16,758 nt of DNA, taken from contig JAEEXV010000182.1 in assembly GCA_016287975.1 (NCBI GenBank), forward strand, positions 1 to 16,758. The letters run 5' to 3'. This document shows positions 1-6,166 of the stretch, one piece after another. The position numbers were made by a program, and so were the translations under genes. The DNA comes from Lentisphaeria bacterium (lineage in GTDB: Bacteria; Verrucomicrobiota; Lentisphaeria; Oligosphaerales; Oligosphaeraceae). Within the stretch, counting starts at the first letter, position 1. Each line of letters opens with the position of its first letter. The notes under the pieces are model-generated. The model had not been told where the DNA came from and did no database searches. It worked only from the letters and a program-made list of their open reading frames with translations.

Positions 1-39
1 CCCGCAGGTGGGCGGGGCCCGATGAATGGGCAGCGTGTG

Positions 40-59
40 CCGCCGGGCTTGCCCGGCGG
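40..59. terminator. Strong GC hairpin downstream of the leftward gene pair
   Basis: A perfect 9-bp inverted repeat (CCGCCGGGC, two-base loop, GCCCGGCGG) lies 25 bases beyond the stop codon of the leftward ceramidase-like gene. No T-run follows on the minus strand, so it is not a canonical intrinsic terminator. It could still act as a transcript-end or mRNA-stabilising hairpin. The rest of 1-84 shows no coding signal. Confidence 0.4.
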
Positions 60-84
60 GCCAAGCCCCGCAGGCGAGCGCGGC

Positions 85-1308
85 CTATTCCGCGCCAGGT
101 CTCAGTTCATACATCCCGTCGACGGCGGCGGTCACGAGTTTGAGTCCCGTGCGGCCCTCGAACTGCTGGCATTCGGCCTCGTAGCCGCCCGAGACGAGGG
201 CGTTGGCGTGGCCGATGTAGTCCTCGTAGCCAGTGGAGTTATAGACAATGAAAGCCCTGCGGAACGGGGTGTTCCACTTGATCTCCATCCCCGTCTCGGC
301 GAGCAGTTCGCCTGGCACGCCGACCAGGCAGATGTCGCCGATGGCGAGCAGCTGCATCTCCAGCGTCGCGGTCTTCACCTGGCGGTAGCGCATCATCTGG
401 CGCGGGTGCTCGGGGCGGTCGCGCACGCCCACCTCCACCATCACGCGCTTCGTCTGGAGCCGCGCGTCCTTGAGCAGGAAGAGTTCGGGGTTGCGCGGGA
501 CATTCGAGAGACCGCGCACCACCTCGCGCGCGACGGGCTTCGCGATGGTGTCCAGGTTCATGAAGCCGATCTCCGAATCGATCGGGAACTGGTCGCCCGC
601 CGCGCCAGAGACGAAGGTCACGTGCGCGCCTGTCGCCTCGGTCAGGTATTTGCGCAGCAGCCCAGGATAGTCGGAGGTGATGGCGTGGCCGCCGTAGCCT
701 GGCGCATGCGAGGCCAGCGGATGCGCCGCGTAGTTGACGATCAGTTCGCGCGGCTGCCGCTCTTTGTCGAAGAAGGCCAGCAGCCCCACCTCGGTGTCCC
801 GAAAGCCGTCCGCGATCCCCTCCAGCTGACGGTGGTGCGGCAGGAAGCGGCAGACGTTCTCAGGGCCGCAGTAGCGGCGGTTGATGTTGGCGTCGGCGGA
901 GGCCGAGTAGAAGTACATCTCCCCCTCGATGAAGTCCTCCTCCTTCAGCGCCCCCACCGCCTTCAGCGTCTGGTCCACCACGATCTTGCACGCCACCTCG
1001 TCCATGCCGCGGTTGTTGAGCGGGCGCGTGTGCGGGCCGCCGTGCGTGTGGGTGCAGGAGAGCATGACCTCGGCCTCCGTCTCCCCGATCAGCTTCGCGC
1101 AGCCCTCGCGGATCGTCTGCACCAGCTCCAGCGCCATCCCGACCAGGTCGTAGCTGATCAGCAGCACCTTCTTCGCCCCGTCGTCCAGGCACACGCCCTG
1201 CAGCGTCAGGTCGTCGTACTTCATCACCGACACGTCGTTCGGGCCGTAGCCCGCCACCGCCGTGCCGACCTCGGGGGAAATCACTGCCTGAAAGGATGCC
1301 AGTTTCAT
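85..1308 (-). CDS. Neutral/alkaline ceramidase-like zinc protein (N-terminal domain family)
   Basis: The protein has 407 residues and resembles the N-terminal catalytic domain of neutral/alkaline non-lysosomal ceramidases (PF04734 type). The zinc-site motifs are recognisable: SCTHTHGGP (residues 84-92, H87/H89), NYAAHP (H196), VPGE (E334) and a GY..Y segment (Y361/Y364). Where true ceramidases have GDVSPN with the nucleophilic serine, this protein reads GDQFP (238-242), so the serine position is Phe241. Hydrolysis of ceramide is therefore doubtful, and a different amidase-type or metal-dependent role is more likely. There is no signal peptide, so the protein is predicted to be cytoplasmic. 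It also lacks the C-terminal immunoglobulin-like domain of secreted ceramidases. The start at 1308 has a GGAAAG element just upstream. It follows the peptidase/acetyltransferase gene by 42 bases and is probably co-transcribed with it. The family assignment is fairly firm; the substrate is unknown. Confidence 0.85.
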   Translation of the reverse strand: MKLASFQAVISPEVGTAVAGYGPNDVSVMKYDDLTLQGVCLDDGAKKVLLISYDLVGMALELVQTIREGCAKLIGETEAEVMLSCTHTHGGPHTRPLNNRGMDEVACKIVVDQTLKAVGALKEEDFIEGEMYFYSASADANINRRYCGPENVCRFLPHHRQLEGIADGFRDTEVGLLAFFDKERQPRELIVNYAAHPLASHAPGYGGHAITSDYPGLLRKYLTEATGAHVTFVSGAAGDQFPIDSEIGFMNLDTIAKPVAREVVRGLSNVPRNPELFLLKDARLQTKRVMVEVGVRDRPEHPRQMMRYRQVKTATLEMQLLAIGDICLVGVPGELLAETGMEIKWNTPFRRAFIVYNSTGYEDYIGHANALVSGGYEAECQQFEGRTGLKLVTAAVDGMYELRPGAE

Positions 1309-1350
1309 GATGTCTTTCCAGTTTGTTGAAGCGACTGCGCGGACGGGGCC

Positions 1351-4053
1351 CTACCCCAGGTAAGCCCCCGTGTAGGCGGTGGTCCCGCGCTTCAAGCGGC
1401 GGCGCTTTTCGTCCCAGTCGCTCTTGACGGAGACGTCGACGGTGCGCGGATAGGCGCGGGACTTCTGGTTGCAGCACTCGGCGAGCAGGGTCTCATAGGC
1501 CTTGCGGTAGTCGGCGAGGCGGAAGAGCTGGAGATGGGCGTTGCCGAGCCTGGCCTCGCGCAGCGTCCCGCCGCGGCGCATCAGCTGGAAGATTTCCAGG
1601 GTGCGGTGCTCGGGGCACTTCGCGCAGGTGTTCTTGCGCCACGACCAGGTGCGCAGCTTCACCTTCCTGCCGCCGTGGAGGACGGCGTCGTATTCCTCGG
1701 TGCGCGTGCCCAGGCAGATGGCGCCCCACGAGGATTCGACGACGTGCATGAAGGTCACCGCCGCGTCCGCCGAGATGGTCAGCGCCCAGCCGTCGTCCTC
1801 CTCCAGCAGCCCCAGCGGGCACTTGATGTCGACCGTCGGCACCAGGTGGTGCCCCTCGACATAGCGCCGCGCGTTCGCGCCCCACGCCGCATACGCGTGG
1901 CAGGGGTCGTAGGAGCGCAGCACGCCTGGCATCTGGCGGAAGGTCTCGCTCAGGATGCCAGTGCAGGAGGGCGACTTCTCGACCTCGAACGGCGCGCCGA
2001 ACTGCTTGCCCTCGTAGAGATTGAAGGTGAAGGTCGGCATCACCAGCGTGCCGCCTTCGCCGATCGCGTCCTCAAGCGCGCGGCAGATGGCCTCCGCCCC
2101 CTCGGGGACGCGGCCCAGCGAGGAGAAGGTCGAGTGCACCACCAGGTTCATCCCCTTCTTCACGCCCAGCCCCCTGATCGCCTTCGCGAACTGCGCCGCC
2201 GTCGTCTCATGCGCGCTCGCCAGTCTGCAGTAGCCGTATTTCTCGGCATAGCGGAAGCTGTCGATGAGTTTCAGGATGCCGGCCTTCCCGGTGCGCGACG
2301 GCTGCTCCGCGCCCGCATTCTCCGACCAGTCCTTCTCGGCGTCCATGATCCGGATGCATTCGAGGAGGCTGCGCCTGCCGTCGCACAGCGCCCACAGCAC
2401 CTGGTGGATGCGGCGGTCGCGGCGGCGCTCCGCATAGGGGACGCGCGACAGCGAGAAGGGCGGCCCGGGCAGCTTCTCCGTCACCACCAGGTTCAGTGCC
2501 TTGTATTCAGCCGCGCTCATGTCCACCTCGGGCAGCGCCGCGAGCCGCGTCTGCGCGGCCTTCCACGCGGCCTTCAGCGCGGCGCGCTTCGCGGGCTTCG
2601 CGCCGAAGCGCTCCGCCGAATCCAGACGGCCGTTCTGGCGGTCGTATTCCATCCGCACGCGGAGCCGCTTCTCGAAGGCCGTCAGGCGCGGGTCGCCGAG
2701 GAGTTCCTTCGCGCGCTTCTGGAACTCCCTGGCCGCGCGCTCCGAGTAGTCGGGGATCTCGCCGACCAGGACTTCCTCCACCGCCTTGAAGAGGGGCGGG
2801 ATCAGCGCCGCCGTCTTCTCCCAGTCCGGCTGCAGCTTCGCGCCCGTGTTGTGGTGGTAGATGCCGCATGGCGAGTGCACCCAGTTCATCGGGATGTTGA
2901 AGCACGGGGAGCCGGTGAAGGTGTCGTCCGAGAGGTTCCCCCATTCGATCGCCCACTCCTGCTTCGGCAGGCCGCGCTGGAGCGTGTCGAGCAGCAGCCA
3001 GTCGGTGAAGCATGGGTTGAAGACGGGGGAGAGGCGGAAGGCCACTTCGGGCGCGCTGGTCACGGCGAAGGCGTCCAGGTTGCACGCCGCCAGGATGTTC
3101 TTGCGGTGCTTCGGCACCGAGAGATAGGCCGCCAGCCCGTAGAGTTCCATCGAGAAGATGACGCGCAGCGTCTTCTTCGGCTTCACCCCGCGCGCGGCCA
3201 ACTGCCGCCCGAACTCGCAGCCGACCGCGAAGCCGATCGTGTCGTCGGCGGCGAACGGCTCGTAGATGTGCGAGACCAGCGCGTATTCCTCCTCGCTCTC
3301 GCCAGGGATCACGCCCGTGACCGTGTAGATCTCGCCGTCGTAGATGCGCGTGTTCATCTCCGCGTGCACCCAGATGCGCCCCTCCTTCAGCTCCTCCGCC
3401 AGCCGCCTGCCCCGCCGCGGCGTCAGCGCGAAGACGGGCAGGCGCGGGTCCTCCTTGCTGTGGTACCACCCGCACCATCCCTGCCCGTTGGTCCAGAAGA
3501 TCTCCTCGGGGAACTCCTCCGCCGTCGACAGGTCGACCAGCGCCAGCCCCGCCGCGCCAGCCTCCGCCAGGCGGTGGTAGTCCTCGCCGTCCACCGTGCT
3601 GCCGTGCACGCGGGAATAGAGCACCCACTTGCCCTTCACCTCGGGCTTCGCGGGATCCAGCGTCTCATAGTCCACGATCTCGCAGGTGACGCCGCCAGGC
3701 GGCGTCGGCGCGCTCCAGATCAGCGCGTGGATGGGGTTCCAATCCGTGTCCGCCAGCATCCGCGCCGATTCGGGCACCTTGCCCTTCACGACCCGCAGCG
3801 TCGAGCGCCCCGTGCGCTCCCACGCCTGCGGCATCGTGCAGTCCCACGCCGTCGTCACCCCGTCCGCCTTGTGCGCGATCCGCTCCACCTTCTGGAAGCC
3901 CGCCGCCTTCAGCGCCTCCATGCAATAGCGCGTCCCCAGGTCGAAGTCAGGATAGGAACTCGACCGCTCGTATTGCAGCAGATCATAGGTGTATTCCTGC
4001 ACCTTCGCCAGGGAAAACGACTTCCTGATCTGCCCCAAAAGATTCTGTGCCAT
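1351..4053 (-). CDS. M28-like zinc peptidase fused to an AAC(3)-like acetyltransferase domain
   Basis: From the ATG at 4053 (AGAGG six bases upstream) the product has 900 residues. Residues 1-430 look like an M28/DUF4910-type aminopeptidase. A PA-like insert occupies about 95-235. Probable metal ligands are H262 (SHIYEP), D271 (AADD), E303 (SMELYGL), D327 (CNLDAF) and H400/H401 (YHHN). The usual Glu-Glu pair reads Met302-Glu303, so the catalytic base may be missing. Residues 540-610 contain a winged-helix-like stretch (LWALCDGRRSLLECI). Residues 615-860 resemble aminoglycoside N3-acetyltransferases: LVVHSTFSSLG (637-647), GGTLVMPTFTF (667-677) and RSYDPCHAYAAWG (713-725). A CxxC follows at 810-813. 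The GHDSNTSLH-like motif of AAC(3) enzymes is degenerate here (Asp763-Ala764). There is no signal peptide. It is the first gene of the leftward pair. Function is unknown; processing or N-acylation of an amino compound is only a guess. The open frame continues upstream to 5082, but that part lies antisense to the sialidase gene and lacks family similarity. Confidence 0.85.
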   Translation of the reverse strand: MAQNLLGQIRKSFSLAKVQEYTYDLLQYERSSSYPDFDLGTRYCMEALKAAGFQKVERIAHKADGVTTAWDCTMPQAWERTGRSTLRVVKGKVPESARMLADTDWNPIHALIWSAPTPPGGVTCEIVDYETLDPAKPEVKGKWVLYSRVHGSTVDGEDYHRLAEAGAAGLALVDLSTAEEFPEEIFWTNGQGWCGWYHSKEDPRLPVFALTPRRGRRLAEELKEGRIWVHAEMNTRIYDGEIYTVTGVIPGESEEEYALVSHIYEPFAADDTIGFAVGCEFGRQLAARGVKPKKTLRVIFSMELYGLAAYLSVPKHRKNILAACNLDAFAVTSAPEVAFRLSPVFNPCFTDWLLLDTLQRGLPKQEWAIEWGNLSDDTFTGSPCFNIPMNWVHSPCGIYHHNTGAKLQPDWEKTAALIPPLFKAVEEVLVGEIPDYSERAAREFQKRAKELLGDPRLTAFEKRLRVRMEYDRQNGRLDSAERFGAKPAKRAALKAAWKAAQTRLAALPEVDMSAAEYKALNLVVTEKLPGPPFSLSRVPYAERRRDRRIHQVLWALCDGRRSLLECIRIMDAEKDWSENAGAEQPSRTGKAGILKLIDSFRYAEKYGYCRLASAHETTAAQFAKAIRGLGVKKGMNLVVHSTFSSLGRVPEGAEAICRALEDAIGEGGTLVMPTFTFNLYEGKQFGAPFEVEKSPSCTGILSETFRQMPGVLRSYDPCHAYAAWGANARRYVEGHHLVPTVDIKCPLGLLEEDDGWALTISADAAVTFMHVVESSWGAICLGTRTEEYDAVLHGGRKVKLRTWSWRKNTCAKCPEHRTLEIFQLMRRGGTLREARLGNAHLQLFRLADYRKAYETLLAECCNQKSRAYPRTVDVSVKSDWDEKRRRLKRGTTAYTGAYLG

Positions 4054-4074
4054 GTCTCGCCTCTGAATGTTGCC

Positions 4075-4105
4075 AGTATACCCCCATTCCGCCGCAGTGC
4101 GGCGG
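4075..4105 (-). promoter_or_regulatory. Putative leftward promoter with palindromic operator
   Basis: On the minus strand a TATACT -10 box (4075-4080) would start transcription near 4068, leaving a short leader before the ATG at 4053. A perfect palindrome lies directly upstream (4089-4105: CCGCCGCA, one central G, TGCGGCGG), in the spacer and reaching the -35 position. A second small palindrome, GGCATGCC, is at 4104-4111. No good -35 hexamer is present, as expected for an activator-dependent or repressible promoter. The location and AT-rich -10 box support the call; the operator role is inferred. Confidence 0.4.
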
Positions 4106-4197
4106 CATGCCGATAATATAAGGCCCGCCCCCCTTCCCGCCGCCACGCCGCCCATTCTGACGTCCCATGTCAAACATCCCCTCCCACAATCCCGCAT

Positions 4198-4229
4198 AAT
4201 GTCGGTTTTGTGAAAGAAATGTCGGTTTT
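4198..4229 (+). promoter_or_regulatory. Tandem 12-bp direct repeat, 20-bp period: putative AraC-type operator
   Basis: AATGTCGGTTTT occurs at 4198-4209 and again, identically, at 4218-4229, exactly 20 bases apart, so both copies lie on the same DNA face. The second copy ends six bases before the -35 element of the rightward promoter. AraC/XylS proteins commonly bind two direct half-sites about 21 bp apart immediately upstream of or overlapping the -35 region. An AraC-family regulator is encoded at 9898-10803, at the far end of the genes this promoter would drive. The repeat is seen directly; the regulator-operator pairing is inferred. Confidence 0.6.
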
Positions 4230-4235
4230 CTTGCC

Positions 4236-4263
4236 TTGTGCAATTCCAAAATCTGTCTATAAT
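4236..4263 (+). promoter_or_regulatory. Sigma70-type promoter for the sialidase-prepilin-glycosidase genes
   Basis: A perfect TATAAT -10 box (4258-4263) stands 16 bases downstream of TTGTGC (4236-4241), a weak -35. It lies in a conspicuously AT-rich stretch of an otherwise very GC-rich window. Transcription would begin near 4270, about 24 bases before the ATG at 4294. The weak -35 with repeats just upstream suggests activation by a bound regulator. Confidence 0.65.
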
Positions 4264-4293
4264 ATCCTCGGATGCCAAATCGGGGCCGAATGT

Positions 4294-5322
4294 ATGAAAA
4301 TTGAAAAACTCCCCATTCCACAGGACGACGGATTCTTCCATGGCTGGCCAGACGTGGCGCTGCTGCAGGACGGGCGCCTCCTCGCCGTCTACAACGAGTG
4401 CAACGCGCACTGCGACCGCCGCCACAGCCGCATCCAGCTCCTCGAAAGCCGCGACCGCGGCCGCTCCTGGAGCGCCCCGCGGCCGCTGACGCCGCCTGGC
4501 GACGGCACGGGCTGGTACTACAACTGCCCCCGCATCCAACTGCTCCGCGACGGCACGCTCGCCTTCGTCGTCGACCGCATCCCCCTCAAACCAGGCAACG
4601 CCCTCTACGAGGGAAACGACGCCATCGCGAACGCCGAAGTCCTCTGGGCGCGCTCGCGGGATGGCGGCGCCACCTGGAGCGACCTGGCGCCGCTCCCGCT
4701 GCACGGCATCGTCCCCAGCCGCCTCCTCGAAACCGCCTCCCGCCGCATGCTGCTCGCCGCCCACCACCCCGTCGACGGCCGCAACGCCGAGTTCTGCATC
4801 GCCTCCGACGACGGCGGCCGCACCTGGAGCGCCCCCGTCCCCCTCGCCGTCCATCCCCGCCTCAGCCTCTGCGAAGCCACCCTGCTCGAACTCCCCGACG
4901 GCGCCGTCGCCGCCCTCCTCCGCGAAAACGGCCTCGACGGACGGGACTGCTTCAAGGTCCTCTCCCGCGACGGCGGCCGCACCTGGAGCGCCCCCGTCCC
5001 CTTCCCGCTGCCCTGCTGCCACCGCCCCGTCGCCGAATGGCTCCAGGACGGACGCATCCTCGTCACCTTCCGACTCTACCACGGCGGCATCGACGGCCAG
5101 CAGAACTTCTTCGGCGCCCTCACCGACGCCGAATCCCTCACCGCCCCCGACCGCGGCGGCGCGCGCGCCCGCATCTTCCCGATCGACTGGGACAGTTCCG
5201 TCCCAGGCGACCTGGGATACTCAGGCTGGGCCCAGTTTTCGGACGGCGAAATCTTCATCCTGACCTACATCCACGACGGCGCCCCGAAGGCCCGCCTGCG
5301 CGGCTATTCCCTCACCCTCTAA
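4294..5322 (+). CDS. Sialidase-like (BNR/Asp-box) six-bladed propeller protein
   Basis: The product is 342 residues from the ATG at 4294. Earlier in-frame starts (GTG 4210, ATG 4219) lie upstream of the -10 box and are unlikely to be used. Four Asp boxes (S-x-D-x-G-x-T-W) are visible: 52-59 SRDRGRSW, 121-128 SRDGGATW, 171-178 SDDGGRTW and 224-231 SRDGGRTW. They mark the sialidase beta-propeller fold (PF13088-like). LLRENG (208-213) and arginines at 45/47, 260 and 335 could form part of a sialidase-like active site, but no FRIP motif is present. There is no signal peptide, so a cytoplasmic role is likely, for example acting on imported sugar acids or related glycosides. It is the first gene of the rightward set, 18 bases before the prepilin-like gene. 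Fold assignment is firm. True sialidase activity is uncertain, because Asp-box propellers also occur in other enzymes. Confidence 0.85.
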   Translation: MKIEKLPIPQDDGFFHGWPDVALLQDGRLLAVYNECNAHCDRRHSRIQLLESRDRGRSWSAPRPLTPPGDGTGWYYNCPRIQLLRDGTLAFVVDRIPLKPGNALYEGNDAIANAEVLWARSRDGGATWSDLAPLPLHGIVPSRLLETASRRMLLAAHHPVDGRNAEFCIASDDGGRTWSAPVPLAVHPRLSLCEATLLELPDGAVAALLRENGLDGRDCFKVLSRDGGRTWSAPVPFPLPCCHRPVAEWLQDGRILVTFRLYHGGIDGQQNFFGALTDAESLTAPDRGGARARIFPIDWDSSVPGDLGYSGWAQFSDGEIFILTYIHDGAPKARLRGYSLTL

Positions 5323-5327
5323 ACCCC

Positions 5328-5333
5328 AAGGAG
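5328..5333 (+). promoter_or_regulatory. Ribosome binding site of the prepilin-like gene
   Basis: A consensus AAGGAG stands seven bases before the ATG at 5341. It is the only strong Shine-Dalgarno sequence before any gene in this window, suggesting that this protein is translated at a higher rate than its neighbours. Confidence 0.75.
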
Positions 5334-5340
5334 ACACACC

Positions 5341-6096
5341 ATGACCACCCGCCTCAAGCAGTTCACCCTGATTGAACTCCTCGTCGTCATCGCGATCATC
5401 GCGATTCTCGCCTCGATGCTGCTGCCCGCCCTCTCCAAGGCCCGCGACAAGGCCCGCACCATCAGCTGCCTGAGCCAGCTGCGGCAGCTCGGCCTCGCGC
5501 TCACCCTCTACGCCGAATCCAACGACAGCGCCCTCCCGTACGCCTCCACCGCCTACAACCCCATTGCAGTCCGTCATCTGCGCTGGTGGTACGCCCTCAA
5601 CGACTACCTCTCGGGATACGCCAACAACGACACCAACTCCCAGATCGGCTACAAGTATTTCGGCAGCACCCAGAAACTCGTCTGCCCCGCCTTCGTCACC
5701 TACAGCGCAGGCTTCACCTACGCCTGCAACTCCGGCGACCAGACCGCCACCCTCGTCAACGCCAGCATCCCGTTCGATGTCCACGGCTCCCCCAACGCCC
5801 AGAAGTTCTTCAACCTCCCGCCCCGCATCGCCACCTTCATGGACGGAAACAACAGCGCCACCTTTGCCAATCCACGCATCCCCGCCAACGCCGTCACCCG
5901 CGACACCAACGGCAACGGCATCAAGGACAGCAAGCAGTCCGGCGCCTGGCAGTTCAACTTCGCCGCCGCCACCCGCCACGGCGGCGGCCTCAACCTCGTC
6001 TTCGTCGACGGCTCCGCACGCTTCGCCAAGACCATCGAGTTCGAAAACAACATGAACGAAAGCGGCTTCCTCTTCGACACCACCAAGGATCGGTGA
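5341..6096 (+). CDS. Prepilin-like protein with N-terminal methylation motif and H-X9-DG domain
   Basis: The 251-residue product begins with a type IV prepilin/type II pseudopilin signature. A short basic leader (MTTRLKQ) is followed by [16 protein letters not shown] and a hydrophobic helix (about 8-30). If cleavage precedes Phe8, Glu12 is the expected +5 glutamate. The -1 residue is Gln rather than the usual Gly, as is common in Lentisphaerae homologues. The C-terminal part carries an exact H-X9-DG motif (His213, Asp223-Gly224), matching the prepilin-type processing-associated H-X9-DG domain (TIGR04294) that is greatly expanded in Planctomycetes, Verrucomicrobia and Lentisphaerae. The globular region has a [13 protein letters not shown] segment and a Cys pair (about 119 and 132). 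It should be membrane-inserted with a periplasmic or surface domain. Placement between two sugar-degradation genes suggests substrate capture or a secretion role tied to this locus, which is an inference. Confidence 0.92.
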   Translation: MTTRLKQFTLIELLVVIAIIAILASMLLPALSKARDKARTISCLSQLRQLGLALTLYAESNDSALPYASTAYNPIAVRHLRWWYALNDYLSGYANNDTNSQIGYKYFGSTQKLVCPAFVTYSAGFTYACNSGDQTATLVNASIPFDVHGSPNAQKFFNLPPRIATFMDGNNSATFANPRIPANAVTRDTNGNGIKDSKQSGAWQFNFAAATRHGGGLNLVFVDGSARFAKTIEFENNMNESGFLFDTTKDR

Positions 6097-6137
6097 TCCT
6101 GGAAGTTCTCGGGGGAGTCGGCTTGTTCCTTGCCGAC
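6086..6137 (+). promoter_or_regulatory. Two intercistronic hairpins between prepilin-like and glycosidase genes
   Basis: AGGATC-GGT-GATCCT (6086-6100) straddles the prepilin stop codon. GTCGGC...GCCGAC (6117-6137, nine-base loop) follows. Neither has a T-run. Such hairpins between genes often stabilise the upstream mRNA segment or attenuate downstream expression, which would suit a highly expressed pilin before a large enzyme. The function is inferred. Confidence 0.35.
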
Positions 6138-6166
6138 CGCCTGCCGCCAAAAACCCGCCTGTCGCC

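Noticed and set aside
22..1329. Long plus-strand open frame opposite the ceramidase-like gene
   Set aside because: Its His/Arg/Val/Leu-rich composition is typical of the complement of a GC-rich gene, and no family motifs are present.
1351..2230. Aminoglycoside resistance gene
   Set aside because: The AAC(3)-like domain is part of a 900-residue fusion and lacks the usual His-Asp motif, so resistance is not supported.
4168..4173. Perfect TTGACA on the minus strand
   Set aside because: No -10-like hexamer lies 16-18 bases downstream in that direction, so it is likely a chance match.
4210..4293. Earlier GTG/ATG starts for the sialidase-like protein
   Set aside because: They lie upstream of or within the promoter and operator. 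The extra residues do not form a signal peptide, and a transcript starting near 4270 would exclude them.
4054..5082. N-terminal extension of the minus-strand peptidase/acetyltransferase frame across the sialidase gene
   Set aside because: The extension is antisense to a clear Asp-box gene, is low-complexity Gly/Ala/Glu/Val, and crosses two promoters. The ATG at 4053 with its own ribosome site begins the homologous protein.
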